64,000 nucleotides of DNA, taken from a bacterium (lineage in GTDB: Bacteria; Planctomycetota; SZUA-567). The stretch spans positions 1 through 64,000 of the forward strand of contig QKHZ01000188.1 in the NCBI GenBank assembly GCA_003249795.1, given 5' to 3'. The notes beneath the pieces are model-generated. The model had not been told where the DNA came from, made no database searches, and saw only the letters and a program-made list of their open reading frames with translations. Every line of letters begins with the position of its first letter. The stretch's first letter is position 1. Shown piece by piece: positions 17,339-26,211 of this stretch. The translations under genes and the position numbers were made by a program.

Positions 17339-17686
17339 CTGTTATCTGATAAGCGTTCATTTGGTTCCGTTTTCTGAACTTCTACGCGGATGACCCTTAA
17401 TGGGTTGTCCCGTTTTTGTTTAATGTATTGATCCGAAACAAATTAGATATCCGGTTTGAGTTGAGGTCTTCGTGGGGGTTACTGTTTGTCATATTTCTTC
17501 GTTTGATAAGACGATAATTCTTTTCGTTGGCGCTGAATGATCGCGTGCAGATTCAGATTCAATTTTCAGCAGCGAAGCAGTAAAATGAATTGAAGAAAAG
17601 AGAGATTTTTCAAGAGGAATCGAAGGACAGGATGTCCGTTTTGACAGGCATATGGTGAAGAGAGGTAAGGGAACTGGGTATAAGGA
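17339..17686. other. Intergenic region upstream of the ECF sigma factor gene
   Basis: This 348-nt stretch holds the terminator of the EAL-HDOD gene at its left end. The remainder is AT-rich and should carry the promoter of the sigma factor gene, perhaps autoregulated. I could not define a promoter. No reading frame there looks coding. Confidence 0.4.
17388..17418 (+). terminator. Terminator of the EAL-HDOD gene
   Basis: A 9-bp stem (GGATGACCC / GGGTTGTCC, with two G-U pairs) and 5-nt loop followed by CGTTTTTGTTT, 50 nt after the stop codon. Confidence 0.65.
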
Positions 17687-18310
17687 ATGATGTCAGTGAT
17701 GACGGAAAATCTGTCGGAAACCCGGCTTGAACAGGCGGATCTTGTAAAGCGTATTCGTCAGGGAGACGAAGGGGCACTGGAAGCGTTTTATGACGAATTC
17801 TTCCCGCGCCTGTACCGGTATGCATTTTACCGGGTCAATCGCGACCACCACCATACCGAAGAGGTGGTCCATGACACGTTTGTCGAAGCGTTGGAGAAAA
17901 TCGACTCGTATGAGCCGGAGCGGGGATCATTGGAGAGTTGGCTGATCACGCTTTCGCGCAACCGGATCCGCAGCTCAAACACGACTGTCGGACGCGCGCG
18001 TGAGTTCGAACGCTCGTGGAGTATGCTTGACGGCGAATTGGATTCGATGTTTGCAGATCTTGACCGCGGCAATTTGCCGGAAGCGGCACTGGAGAGTGAA
18101 GAGATGCGCGCGCTGGTCGGTACGACAATGGAGTCGATCCCTGAATCATACAGCAAGCTGCTTGAAATGAAATATGTGATGAACCTGTCTGTACGCGACA
18201 TGGCTGAAATTCTGCACAAGACGGAAAAGGCGGTTGAAAGTCAGTTGACCCGCGCACGGATGGCGTTTCGGGAAGCATTCAAGGTCATTGCGGTCGATAT
18301 GCCGGTATAA
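17687..18310 (+). CDS. ECF-type RNA polymerase sigma factor
   Basis: A 207-aa sigma-70-family factor. Region 2 (about 25-95) contains EAFYDEFFPRLYRYAFYRV, EEVVHDTFVEALEKI and LESWLITLSRNRI. Region 4 (about 140-195) has the helix-turn-helix LSVRDMAEILHKTEKAVESQ. The first codons (ATG ATG TCA GTG ATG) make the start ambiguous by up to four residues; AAGGA lies just before. It is followed after 108 nt by a FecR-domain membrane protein, most likely its anti-sigma factor. Targets are unknown. Confidence 0.92.
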   Translation: MMSVMTENLSETRLEQADLVKRIRQGDEGALEAFYDEFFPRLYRYAFYRVNRDHHHTEEVVHDTFVEALEKIDSYEPERGSLESWLITLSRNRIRSSNTTVGRAREFERSWSMLDGELDSMFADLDRGNLPEAALESEEMRALVGTTMESIPESYSKLLEMKYVMNLSVRDMAEILHKTEKAVESQLTRARMAFREAFKVIAVDMPV

Positions 18311-18418
18311 GCCCGGATCGCCGCAAAGGGATGCAGACCCGGATGAAGTTTTTGTGATCAGCACGAACTGAACAAGGCAGGCAGGGAATGCAGTTCTGGC
18401 AGAGAAAGTACTGAAATC

Positions 18419-19543
18419 ATGGAAGAACAAAAAGACGGGCAGGATTTTGAGGATGGCATCGGAATGCTATTAAACCGTTCGTATCAGCGCGTGGAGCCAA
18501 GGTCGGAGTTTCGTCAGGAACTTCTGGTTAAGCTCAAGGCGCAGCAAAGTCGGCGCTACCAGCGCAAAAGCCGCGCCAAGATCCTGTATCTGGTTTCTTC
18601 TGTGTCTGCAGCGGCAGCGGTTGTTGCGCTGACACTGATCCCGTCTGTCAATCCGGATGCGATTCAACCTGGTCAGTCCTCACTTGTTGCGGAGGTGCAA
18701 ACGGTAGCTCCTGTGGTTTCAGTAAATAATAATCAAGATAATGCGATCGTATCCTCTTCTCTTGCACGTACCGATGAAATCGTCGCAGCGGCACCCCGAA
18801 GGGCACCGGCATCCGCATTATCAGCACCTGTAATTTCTCCGCTGTCGCCGTCAGGTGTGCAGCTCGCTTCGACAGGTTTTATCGGTACGTCGCCAGTGGT
18901 TTCACCGGCCGATACTGAAGCTGACTCGAAGACACTGTTGCATGCTGCGCAGGCGGTTCTTACCGGTTACGAAAATGCGCCGGATTTGGCCACGGTCAAG
19001 ACGGTTCAAGCATTGGACTCGGTTGAGGTGCGTGATCCGGGACAGAGTGAGTGGACGGAGTTGGCGCGCGGGGCGGAGTTTTCGCCGGTTGCGGGTACAG
19101 AAATCCGTACCCTTGGTGAATCGTCCACGGCGTTACGGTTGGACAAGGGTTCTTTTATCGTGCTTGATCAACGGGGCGCATTGCACAGGACAACAGACGG
19201 CTATGCGCTTGATAATGGGTGTGCGGTGATTTCTCTCGCTGATGGACGCTTGAACTTGCAGCTTGGTGGTAAAGCGGTTCAGGTTCCGCAGGCCAGCCGG
19301 ATTTTTGCGCAGGTTCGCGGCGGTGAGCAATATGCTCCGGGTGGTGAGCCGGCGCCGGTTGTAGTTGTGATGGACGGTGCGGTCGGAATTCCTGAGGCGC
19401 CAGAACGTCCGTTACTGGCAGGCTACGCTTACCGGTTGTTTGACACGCCGACAGGAATTTTTCCGCACCATGAAGTCGGAGGGCTTGAGCGTGAGCGTTT
19501 CAACCGGATGACGGGAGTGGTGCTGGCTGGTTACGAACAATAA
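18419..19543 (+). CDS. FecR-domain membrane protein, probable anti-sigma factor
   Basis: A 374-aa protein. A short cytoplasmic N-terminus (about 1-55, basic towards its end) that could bind the sigma factor is followed by one membrane helix (ILYLVSSVSAAAAVVALTLI, about 57-76), a Ser/Ala/Pro/Val-rich extracytoplasmic linker and a FecR-like beta domain at about 205-300 (ELARGAEFSPVAGTEI, LDKGSFIVLDQRGALH). The layout and the position after an ECF sigma gene fit an anti-sigma factor that senses an envelope signal. No TonB-dependent receptor is linked, so an iron-uptake role is not indicated. Confidence 0.75.
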   Translation: MEEQKDGQDFEDGIGMLLNRSYQRVEPRSEFRQELLVKLKAQQSRRYQRKSRAKILYLVSSVSAAAAVVALTLIPSVNPDAIQPGQSSLVAEVQTVAPVVSVNNNQDNAIVSSSLARTDEIVAAAPRRAPASALSAPVISPLSPSGVQLASTGFIGTSPVVSPADTEADSKTLLHAAQAVLTGYENAPDLATVKTVQALDSVEVRDPGQSEWTELARGAEFSPVAGTEIRTLGESSTALRLDKGSFIVLDQRGALHRTTDGYALDNGCAVISLADGRLNLQLGGKAVQVPQASRIFAQVRGGEQYAPGGEPAPVVVVMDGAVGIPEAPERPLLAGYAYRLFDTPTGIFPHHEVGGLERERFNRMTGVVLAGYEQ

Positions 19544-19576
19544 ACACGATCGCCTGTTCTCGGTTCTGATGAAAAT

Positions 19577-19614
19577 AAAAAGCGCCTTGCTGCAAAACAG
19601 CACGGCGTTTTTTT
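19577..19614 (+). terminator. Terminator of the ECF sigma/FecR operon
   Basis: A stem of about 14 bp (AAAAGCGCC-TGCTG / CAGCA-GGCGTTTT with one mismatch) followed by seven T residues, 34 nt after the stop codon. Confidence 0.85.
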
Positions 19615-19918
19615 GCGGGGGCTGCACATGGTGTCAGGAAAAGGATCGCATCGGTTCTGAAAGGCACGAAAGCCATAAATATAAAATGCGCCGGGTTTCC
19701 CCGACGCATTTCCCCTCCGTAGAGCTGCCCTCTGCAGGCGCTTACTGAAACAGGCATGGCAATAGCATTTCCCCAAACGCGATGTTGACCCTCACATGCT
19801 CTGTATAATTGCTTCTTGCCGTGTACGGCGGTTTTCTTTCAAACTGTTTTTCAATCCTGTTCGGAAACTATTTACTCCTGTCGCAATTATTGATTATCCG
19901 GCAATGTCAATATGAAAC

Positions 19919-19954
19919 AACGCAGGTCTTTTCTGTAGGGAAAAGGCCTGCGTT
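19919..19954 (-). terminator. Terminator of the HExxH protease gene
   Basis: Inverted repeat AACGCAGG-CTTTTC / GAAAAG-CCTGCGTT with one mismatch and a small loop, followed on the minus strand by GTTTCAT. It is 61 nt past the stop at 20016. Confidence 0.7.
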
Positions 19955-20015
19955 GGGTGGTTTGTCGTATGAGAGATGCAATTGGATTAACAGAAAAGCA
20001 GTTGGTGCCTGCCAA

Positions 20016-21494
20016 TCAGTTTTCCGATTTCTTGCCGGTTTCCACTTCTTCAATAACTTTTGACAGGGCAGCAGCTTCTTCCGCATGGGTTTCACAAAGC
20101 CGCTTCAGCATTTCTTCTGTTGATACTTCACGGGTTTCTCCGGCGATGCCATCTTCAAAACCGCGCTGCAGATAATACAGATTGACTTCACTGCCTTTGG
20201 TTTTAAGGAATTCACCGATGGCAGTGCCCAGTGCCGTATCTTCGGTGTCTTTTGAAGAGCCTTTCTTTTTCGCGCGTTTGGACTTTTTCTTACTGTCTTC
20301 TTCCGGTGCGACGATGGATTTGATTACATCCATGATCGATTCAATCTGTTCGTCAATATCTGCCTGATTTTCCGGATCGAAGTCGGGGGTCTTTTCAAAA
20401 GCAGCTTTCAGGGACTTGCCAGAGAGCCACCCGAGGGCGAATGACCGGTCGGCGGCGGTATTTTCTCCGGTGCCTATTTTGTAGAGCGGCGGAGCCAGCG
20501 GAAGCAGGATGGTTTTGATATATTCGTGCCAGTCCTTTTCCAGTTTCTTGTACTGCTTTTCTTTGATAAGCGGATGGCCTTTGTACATTTCTTCGACAAT
20601 ATCTTTGAACTTTTTGCGTCCTTTGCTGTCTGACAGGAGAAATGAGGTAAAGCTTTCGGCCAGAGCATAACGGAATGCAATCTCTGACTTAAGCCCGGAG
20701 CCCCAGTCTTCATGGGTCATGTTCATGCATTCTTCCAATGAAGGTGAAAATTCGGGCTCTTGCGTATATTTCTGCCTGAGCAGGCGCCAACGGTATGTAC
20801 GTTTGTCACGTTCTTCCTGATTGGTTTTAGTATCTTCACGCAGGTTCCACCATTCAAAGTAGGTAGCAACGCCTTCGTTGAAGAAAACCGGGATCAAGCT
20901 TTTGCCGGTAAACTTCTGGAACATTGCGTGTGCGCCTTCGTGCTGCAATACCGGCCGGTTAAAGTAGACGAAGTCTTTGCCCTCTTCTTCCCACGGATAG
21001 CTAAGAACGTTCCAGACGGGCCAGCCGGGTTTGCTCCAATCCGGATAAAACAGACCGCCACTCCATTCGGGAACATCCGGCGAGGAATCGAGATAGCCTG
21101 ATCTGTCTTTGTAGATGGTGACGGTCAGTTTTGTGAAGACGGTTCCCTTCGGCGGCACGGGAAAGACTTTCGGGAACTCTTCAACAAAAGAGTCCATATA
21201 GAATGTCAGCTCGGCGACAAAATCTTTTGAGATATCAGAGCGTACGATAAAGTCTTTCTCTTCGTACGTAAAAAAGCCATCGTCATCTTCATCGATTTTC
21301 TTGGCCAGCTTTTTGATTTTTTTGAGCTCGGAATCGGTCCATTCCCATTCGTAGTTGGTGACTTCCGCGGCGCTTGCAGTGCGGCAGCAGCACGGAAGGC
21401 CGCAGATCACATAGGCGGTGATCAGTAGAGATCCCAGCAGGAGAGAGAGTTTTCGGTTTTCTTTCACAGATGGTTGACGGTGGTGCTGATGCAT
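20016..21494 (-). CDS. Secreted putative zinc metalloprotease (HExxH, DUF1570-like)
   Basis: A 492-aa exported protein. A signal peptide (about 1-43, ending TASAAE) precedes a mature domain with the gluzincin-like site LQHEGAHAMF near 186 and a third-ligand helix FFNEGVATYFE near 205, the arrangement of DUF1570-type proteases. After a Lys-rich linker (KKKSKRAKKKG near 410), the last 70 residues (LQRGFEDGIAGETREVSTEE) resemble the N-terminal domain of FKBP-type isomerases. GGGAG precedes ATG 21494. The next minus-strand gene upstream encodes a related protein lacking the catalytic residues. The substrate is unknown; function rests on motif alone. Confidence 0.7.
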   Translation of the reverse strand: MHQHHRQPSVKENRKLSLLLGSLLITAYVICGLPCCCRTASAAEVTNYEWEWTDSELKKIKKLAKKIDEDDDGFFTYEEKDFIVRSDISKDFVAELTFYMDSFVEEFPKVFPVPPKGTVFTKLTVTIYKDRSGYLDSSPDVPEWSGGLFYPDWSKPGWPVWNVLSYPWEEEGKDFVYFNRPVLQHEGAHAMFQKFTGKSLIPVFFNEGVATYFEWWNLREDTKTNQEERDKRTYRWRLLRQKYTQEPEFSPSLEECMNMTHEDWGSGLKSEIAFRYALAESFTSFLLSDSKGRKKFKDIVEEMYKGHPLIKEKQYKKLEKDWHEYIKTILLPLAPPLYKIGTGENTAADRSFALGWLSGKSLKAAFEKTPDFDPENQADIDEQIESIMDVIKSIVAPEEDSKKKSKRAKKKGSSKDTEDTALGTAIGEFLKTKGSEVNLYYLQRGFEDGIAGETREVSTEEMLKRLCETHAEEAAALSKVIEEVETGKKSEN

Positions 21495-21643
21495 GAATTT
21501 CTCCCTGTCCTGTTTATTGCCTCATGATGACGGCTGCAATAAAAATAATTGCCCGGAAATGCCTATACGCTTCCGGGCAATTAAAATCATGATACCGTGG
21601 ATTCGTATTCAGAGCAAATGGTACAACCGAATATATTTTCCGA

Positions 21644-22660
21644 TCACTCCGGTTTATCGCGTTTTTTCAGATATGCTCTGGTGTCAGGAGTGGTGTTGAC
21701 GTGCCACTCGTCTCTCAGAAAGTCATACCAGTCGCCTTCGAGGTCATAAAATTCTTTCGGGGTAATGACAGGATCTTCGTCTTTGGATACTCGCATGAGC
21801 ATTTCTTGTACAAGTTCGCAGCCGCTTTTGGAGCTGAACAGACAGTCAAAGATACTGGAACAGATGACCCAGTTACGGTAGTTCTCCTTTTCCCAGTCAG
21901 AGTCGCTCATGTCTATCATATCCTGAATCCGCGGCAGGTCGCCGTTGTCTTTGACATAATCCTTGATTTGGTCTATGAGAGGATACGACGCCATACGCTG
22001 CTTACGGGCGGTTTTTGCTTTTGATTTGCTGGTCGTCTTGAATGTATCGCGTACGTCCCAGTAACCATAGAATTTGGATATCCCGCAGATCATCCAGCGC
22101 GGAATATCTTTGGGGCCAATTTTTGACAATAAGTAGGCGCGTGTTGCTTCAACGCGAATTGAGGGAAAACGGCAATATTCGAAGTTCATCTGCGCGCGGC
22201 CGTTTTTCGGATCCATGTATGTATACATTTCAAACTTTGTGAACTTGCCGTCAGATGAGCTCCAGCTAAATGACGAAGTCGCATCGCTGCTGTGTACTTT
22301 GGATGCAAATTGATCTTTGGTATTGTAAATATAAAAAGTTCCTTTGGTTTTTTCCACGCCGGTGTCAAAGTCAAAGGTTTCATCCAGCAGTTCGTAGAAC
22401 ATGTCCATGTAATAACCGGCTTCGGCGGCAAATCGTGCCGAGATCTGGCATTTGATGGTCCAGTTATCCGTTTCGTAGGTATAAAACTCTTTGTCGTCTT
22501 TTCCGGCCTTCTCGATCTTCTTTTCGATGCTGTCGAGTTTATTTTTCTCCTTTGTTTCCCAGATGAAGCGTCGTTCTTCTGCGTGTGCGGAAACACACAA
22601 GGATACGAAAAGAATTGCCATGATAACGAGTCGTGTTGCAAGGCTGCTGTACGTAGTCAT
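21644..22660 (-). CDS. Secreted non-catalytic paralogue of the HExxH protease
   Basis: A 338-aa protein with signal peptide (LVIMAILFVSLCVSAHA). Its mature part parallels the neighbouring 492-aa protease: EFYTYETDNW against FFTYEEKDF, then SARFAAEAGYYMDMF against SKDFVAELTFYMDSF, and WYDFLRDEW against WHEYIKTIL. Where the protease has HEGAH this protein reads RVEATRAYL, and FFNEGVATYFE is replaced by MICGISKFYGYW, so both zinc motifs are gone. It also lacks the C-terminal FKBP-N-like part. The start ATG 22660 has GGAAGG upstream. It is likely a binding or regulatory partner rather than an enzyme. Confidence 0.65.
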   Translation of the reverse strand: MTTYSSLATRLVIMAILFVSLCVSAHAEERRFIWETKEKNKLDSIEKKIEKAGKDDKEFYTYETDNWTIKCQISARFAAEAGYYMDMFYELLDETFDFDTGVEKTKGTFYIYNTKDQFASKVHSSDATSSFSWSSSDGKFTKFEMYTYMDPKNGRAQMNFEYCRFPSIRVEATRAYLLSKIGPKDIPRWMICGISKFYGYWDVRDTFKTTSKSKAKTARKQRMASYPLIDQIKDYVKDNGDLPRIQDMIDMSDSDWEKENYRNWVICSSIFDCLFSSKSGCELVQEMLMRVSKDEDPVITPKEFYDLEGDWYDFLRDEWHVNTTPDTRAYLKKRDKPE

Positions 22661-23150
22661 TTTCCTTCCCCTGACCAGATATTTAAAATTCAGATACAAT
22701 GATCTGTCCATCACATCCTGAGACTGTTTTTTCCTTGTCGCGGTTTGTTGATCTGCCTGATATCCGAACATGGATACAAGAGAGGATAGCCAGTAGTGGC
22801 GGTTTATGCAATAAAAAACGAAAATTCACGGGGAAAGTTTGCCATCATCTGTAGGTGATAGATAAACGATATTCTCACAGATGAATTCGGGAAATGGCTG
22901 TGGCGTACAAAAACATAAATAGAATTATTTGAATTATATTGACATATTTATTATGGCATACCTTGATGGCGGGAAAGTGTAATCATGTTTAATTAATTGA
23001 TATTCAATGGGTTGCCGAAAAATAGCAACTCGTTGTGCCGCTCAATAATCTGACTTTTGACGCACCGTCTGAATGATCGGCGCAAGATGATATTTGCGGC
23101 TACCTGATTCAGTAAGAACGTTCTGGACTATAAAATGAAAATAATGTTTT
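22661..23150. other. AT-rich intergenic region
   Basis: These 490 nt separate two minus-strand units and should include the promoter of the non-catalytic paralogue. I see no RNA gene or conserved element. A TTGACA at 22939-22944 lacks a -10 hexamer at the right distance. Confidence 0.4.
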
Positions 23151-24086
23151 TTATTTGCTGCTAAGTAAGAATATTCCGCCCACACACATAATCAAACTGG
23201 TAAACGAAAAGATATTATACGGTTCCTTTAACTTCAGGTGACTGTACAGGGAGAAGCTTGAAAGATATGCGCAAACCATCAGAGGATATACGATTGCCGC
23301 AGAATTCATCGATGCCATTGTGTCGACGCTCAAAAACTGGAAATAATAAGAGCTGATTGCAAACAATACCCAGATCAAACTTACCTTGAGAACTCCCGCG
23401 ATTTTTATTTTATAGTTTCCGGGGATAAATTTGAATTGCGAAAAGAGACCGTTGCCGACAGCGCATGCTGTCATGACCAGAGGAATGCGCATGTTTTTTA
23501 CCGCTTCAACGTTCTGATATTTTGACGAGATGATAATTAGCGTAAGGCATGTTCCGGTAAACAAAATTCGGCAGAGCAACAGGCTTATCCAGATGATTTT
23601 ATTGCGGGTGGACGTGCCGGATTCAGCGGAATTTGACCGGTATTCCTGAATCACCATCATCCCCAGCGACAGGAGCAATAATGTGAATCCCAGCCATCGC
23701 TGCCAGATGACGTGCTCGTTCAGGAAAAAAATCGAAAAGAGAAACGGAATGGCAATCGAGCTGTTTGACGCAGCTACAGAAATCCCGTTATGCCCATACT
23801 TAAAGCAGTTTACATTGACCGCTTCGGAAATAGAGTTGATAAAACCTGCTGCAACCAGCAGGATAATAAATGGCAACATCTGAGTTTCAGCAAATGAGAC
23901 ATCGGAATAATACAGAACATAAACGATCCAACAGATCACGCAGGCAATGCCGTTACTGATACAATAAAATTTAAAAATCGGGACTTCGTTTTTTGCGACA
24001 AATCTTCTTACACATGAAATCATAGACCAGATCAAGCCAGTGACAATGCATAGTGCGGTACCGGTAAACATGTCATATCCATTCAT
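23151..24086 (-). CDS. EamA/DMT-family transporter
   Basis: A 311-aa integral membrane protein with about ten hydrophobic helices in two halves, the layout of the drug/metabolite transporter superfamily. The conserved Trp and Gly-rich start (ALCIVTGLIWSMIS) and helices such as LVAAGFINSISEAVNVNCF are typical of sugar or nucleoside permeases of this type. It follows the 652-aa putative hydrolase by 13 nt, so both form one operon that is divergent from a ROK regulator. A role in taking up the mono- or disaccharide that the hydrolase acts on is inferred. Confidence 0.8.
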   Translation of the reverse strand: MNGYDMFTGTALCIVTGLIWSMISCVRRFVAKNEVPIFKFYCISNGIACVICWIVYVLYYSDVSFAETQMLPFIILLVAAGFINSISEAVNVNCFKYGHNGISVAASNSSIAIPFLFSIFFLNEHVIWQRWLGFTLLLLSLGMMVIQEYRSNSAESGTSTRNKIIWISLLLCRILFTGTCLTLIIISSKYQNVEAVKNMRIPLVMTACAVGNGLFSQFKFIPGNYKIKIAGVLKVSLIWVLFAISSYYFQFLSVDTMASMNSAAIVYPLMVCAYLSSFSLYSHLKLKEPYNIFSFTSLIMCVGGIFLLSSK

Positions 24087-24099
24087 ATAATTATTCAGG

Positions 24100-26058
24100 T
24101 TATTTTATGACAACAAAATCCTTTGGCGGAACTGTCGTGCCATCGTCGCTTGTAAAGGTTTCATCCGTGTGGTTGACGATGACTTTGGCTCCATTGGAGA
24201 AAACCGTTTCGGTCACGTTTTGGGTCAGGTATTTGAAGTCGTCGATGAATTCCATTTGAAAATCGGAGATTCTGGCCGCATCGTCCGAGACCTGCTTAAT
24301 GACTTTTACATCTTTTTTCAGCTTTTCAGCCCCGCCGAAAACAAGGTCTCCGTCATTACTCCAGCCATCTGCCCCGGTGTAATAATCCGGGTTGAAAATG
24401 TGGTGATAATAGAACATCGGCATTGCCCCATAGGCGATTGAGGTCAGGTATGTTTTGTCGCCGGGGATCTTATTGATATTTTCCCGGAAGGCGTTATAGA
24501 TCAGGAATCCATGGTAAACGATCGGATAAAGCGGGATGTCTTCATCAATATACGGCAGGCCGGAAGCAATATTTCCGGAAATGCTGTATGCACGGTCAAG
24601 CGCCGGCAGTGTCCAGTCGCGCGCACCTTCAGAATGCGCTCCGCCGAAAAGATCCTGTTGCTTTTCAAAGATCTTTCGGAACCATTCGGCGTTTTCGCGG
24701 CGTGACATCGGATGCTCCGGGCTATAGCATTTTGTCAGCTGGGCGCACGAAATCACATCGGAATAATAAACGCCGTTCACACCAAGATCCCGGATTTTTT
24801 CAAGACGGGGCGTTACATATTTTTCGCTGCAGCGTTTCGCGCAGAACTGGTAATACTGCCCACCGCCTGCACGCCCCGAGAGGGTAACGCTGCCATCGTG
24901 ATTCCTTCCCATGTCCGCAGGATCATATTCATTGGACAATTTGCAGGCGCTCCAGTAGTTATCATGGCCTGATATCGGATAACCCAATTCCCGCGCACGT
25001 TCGATCAGTTTCCGGTAGCCATCTTCACCACCGAACACCTTCTCAACCGGAAAGACCTGCGACCATGCGCCGTCGTGGCCGCCGTAATTCCAGCCGACCA
25101 TACAGAATTCGGTATTGCCAACGCCTTGCTCAGCACATTCTTCCACCAGCGCCTGTGCATCAGCAAAGGTCATGTACACTTTTACCGGCGGTTCTGTTTC
25201 CGGTGTTTGATCCAGAATTGTGGGCGGTACGGGTTTATGCCCAAGACGGCAGCGGATATAAATAGCTTTCGATGAATACTCCAGAACAGGGTTATTCTTG
25301 ATTTTCTCACGCAAGGTCGGTAGCTTCCGTTCGGCCATATTGTAGTTACGATAGGCCTTTCCGATTCCGGCATACGAGGCGTCACTGCCTTGCAGGATTT
25401 TAAAATGAACAAGAATATCTTCCTGCAAGATGCCTTCATCCTGAAAATCGCGAAGATCAAAAACAGGGTCTGCTGAATAGCGTTTGTCCTGTCCCCAGCA
25501 CGTGCGAATGGAAAGGTGGAAATCAAACTGCCCGCCATCAACAATCGCTGCGATTGCGGTACCGTTTCCATGCACTGCGCCAAACAATGGCATTGTACAG
25601 ATAGACGGACACGGATAAAAAACCGGCAACTTATATTCAGCAGCAGTCTTCTTTTCGTTTTTGCAGATTCCGCCTGTTCCGCACGGCAAAACCAATTTGC
25701 CGCCATCGCCCTCTGTGCCTGCAACAAATCCCGGTAAGAGCCTTAGTGTTTTAAATTTGTAGTTGCCTGATTCGGCAACCGAATCCTGAGGGATCACCGC
25801 ATCAACCGAATTGTCGCCGATACAGACCAGGTTGAGCTGAAAGTTCAAGCCCATCGCAGGATGGGAGGCATTGCAGTCTATGCCATTCTGGTTCGGAGAA
25901 AAGTCAACCGCCCAGCCGTTTTCTTTTGTTACTTCACAAAATTTTTCCTGCCCGTGATGATCCCAGCAAGTGACAACGGCAGGCATCTGCGCGCGACAAA
26001 TAACACGGTCGCCGATGACATATCCCAGCGATTCTTCCATCTTTTGGATGGCTAACAT
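24100..26058 (-). CDS. Uncharacterised putative glycoside hydrolase (DUF5696-like)
   Basis: A 652-aa protein with no signal peptide. The N-terminal third is beta-rich (aldose-epimerase-like look); from about 290 a barrel-like domain shows the acidic and aromatic motifs VGWNYGGHDGAWSQVFP, ISGHDNYW, GVYYSDV and GGAHSEGARDW, which look like carbohydrate-active site loops. It resembles proteins annotated DUF5696 as far as I can recall; I cannot confirm the family. GGGAG precedes ATG 26058. The gene is divergent from a ROK regulator and in operon with a transporter, so a cytoplasmic glycan-processing role is likely. Substrate unknown. Confidence 0.6.
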   Translation of the reverse strand: MLAIQKMEESLGYVIGDRVICRAQMPAVVTCWDHHGQEKFCEVTKENGWAVDFSPNQNGIDCNASHPAMGLNFQLNLVCIGDNSVDAVIPQDSVAESGNYKFKTLRLLPGFVAGTEGDGGKLVLPCGTGGICKNEKKTAAEYKLPVFYPCPSICTMPLFGAVHGNGTAIAAIVDGGQFDFHLSIRTCWGQDKRYSADPVFDLRDFQDEGILQEDILVHFKILQGSDASYAGIGKAYRNYNMAERKLPTLREKIKNNPVLEYSSKAIYIRCRLGHKPVPPTILDQTPETEPPVKVYMTFADAQALVEECAEQGVGNTEFCMVGWNYGGHDGAWSQVFPVEKVFGGEDGYRKLIERARELGYPISGHDNYWSACKLSNEYDPADMGRNHDGSVTLSGRAGGGQYYQFCAKRCSEKYVTPRLEKIRDLGVNGVYYSDVISCAQLTKCYSPEHPMSRRENAEWFRKIFEKQQDLFGGAHSEGARDWTLPALDRAYSISGNIASGLPYIDEDIPLYPIVYHGFLIYNAFRENINKIPGDKTYLTSIAYGAMPMFYYHHIFNPDYYTGADGWSNDGDLVFGGAEKLKKDVKVIKQVSDDAARISDFQMEFIDDFKYLTQNVTETVFSNGAKVIVNHTDETFTSDDGTTVPPKDFVVIK

Positions 26059-26211
26059 TTCTGTTCTCCCTTATTAGAACACATATGTTTTAATTACGAC
26101 AGTAAAATACACCGTGATTGAAACAAAAGCAAGTTATATTGGCAGTTTATTTTGAATATACTTGAAAAGTCGTCGAAAACGTCATATATCATGCTGTGGA
26201 ATTAATGAATA

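Larger units (their letters stand above)
19544..20015. other. Intergenic region with three hairpins
   Basis: This 472-nt convergent region contains three inverted repeats, listed separately where terminator-like; the third is AAATGCGCCGGG / CCCGACGCATTT at 19684-19711, a one-mismatch stem without a long T-run. I find no credible coding frame. Confidence 0.5.

Noticed and set aside
21230-21380. An EF-hand-like loop (DEDDDGFFTYEE) near the start of the HExxH protease
   Set aside because: The paralogue aligns over the same stretch without the acidic pattern, so the match is more likely a chance acidic turn before a conserved strand than a calcium site.
22939-22944. TTGACA as a promoter in the AT-rich region
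   Set aside because: No -10 hexamer at 16-18 bp on the plus strand, and no plus-strand gene follows.
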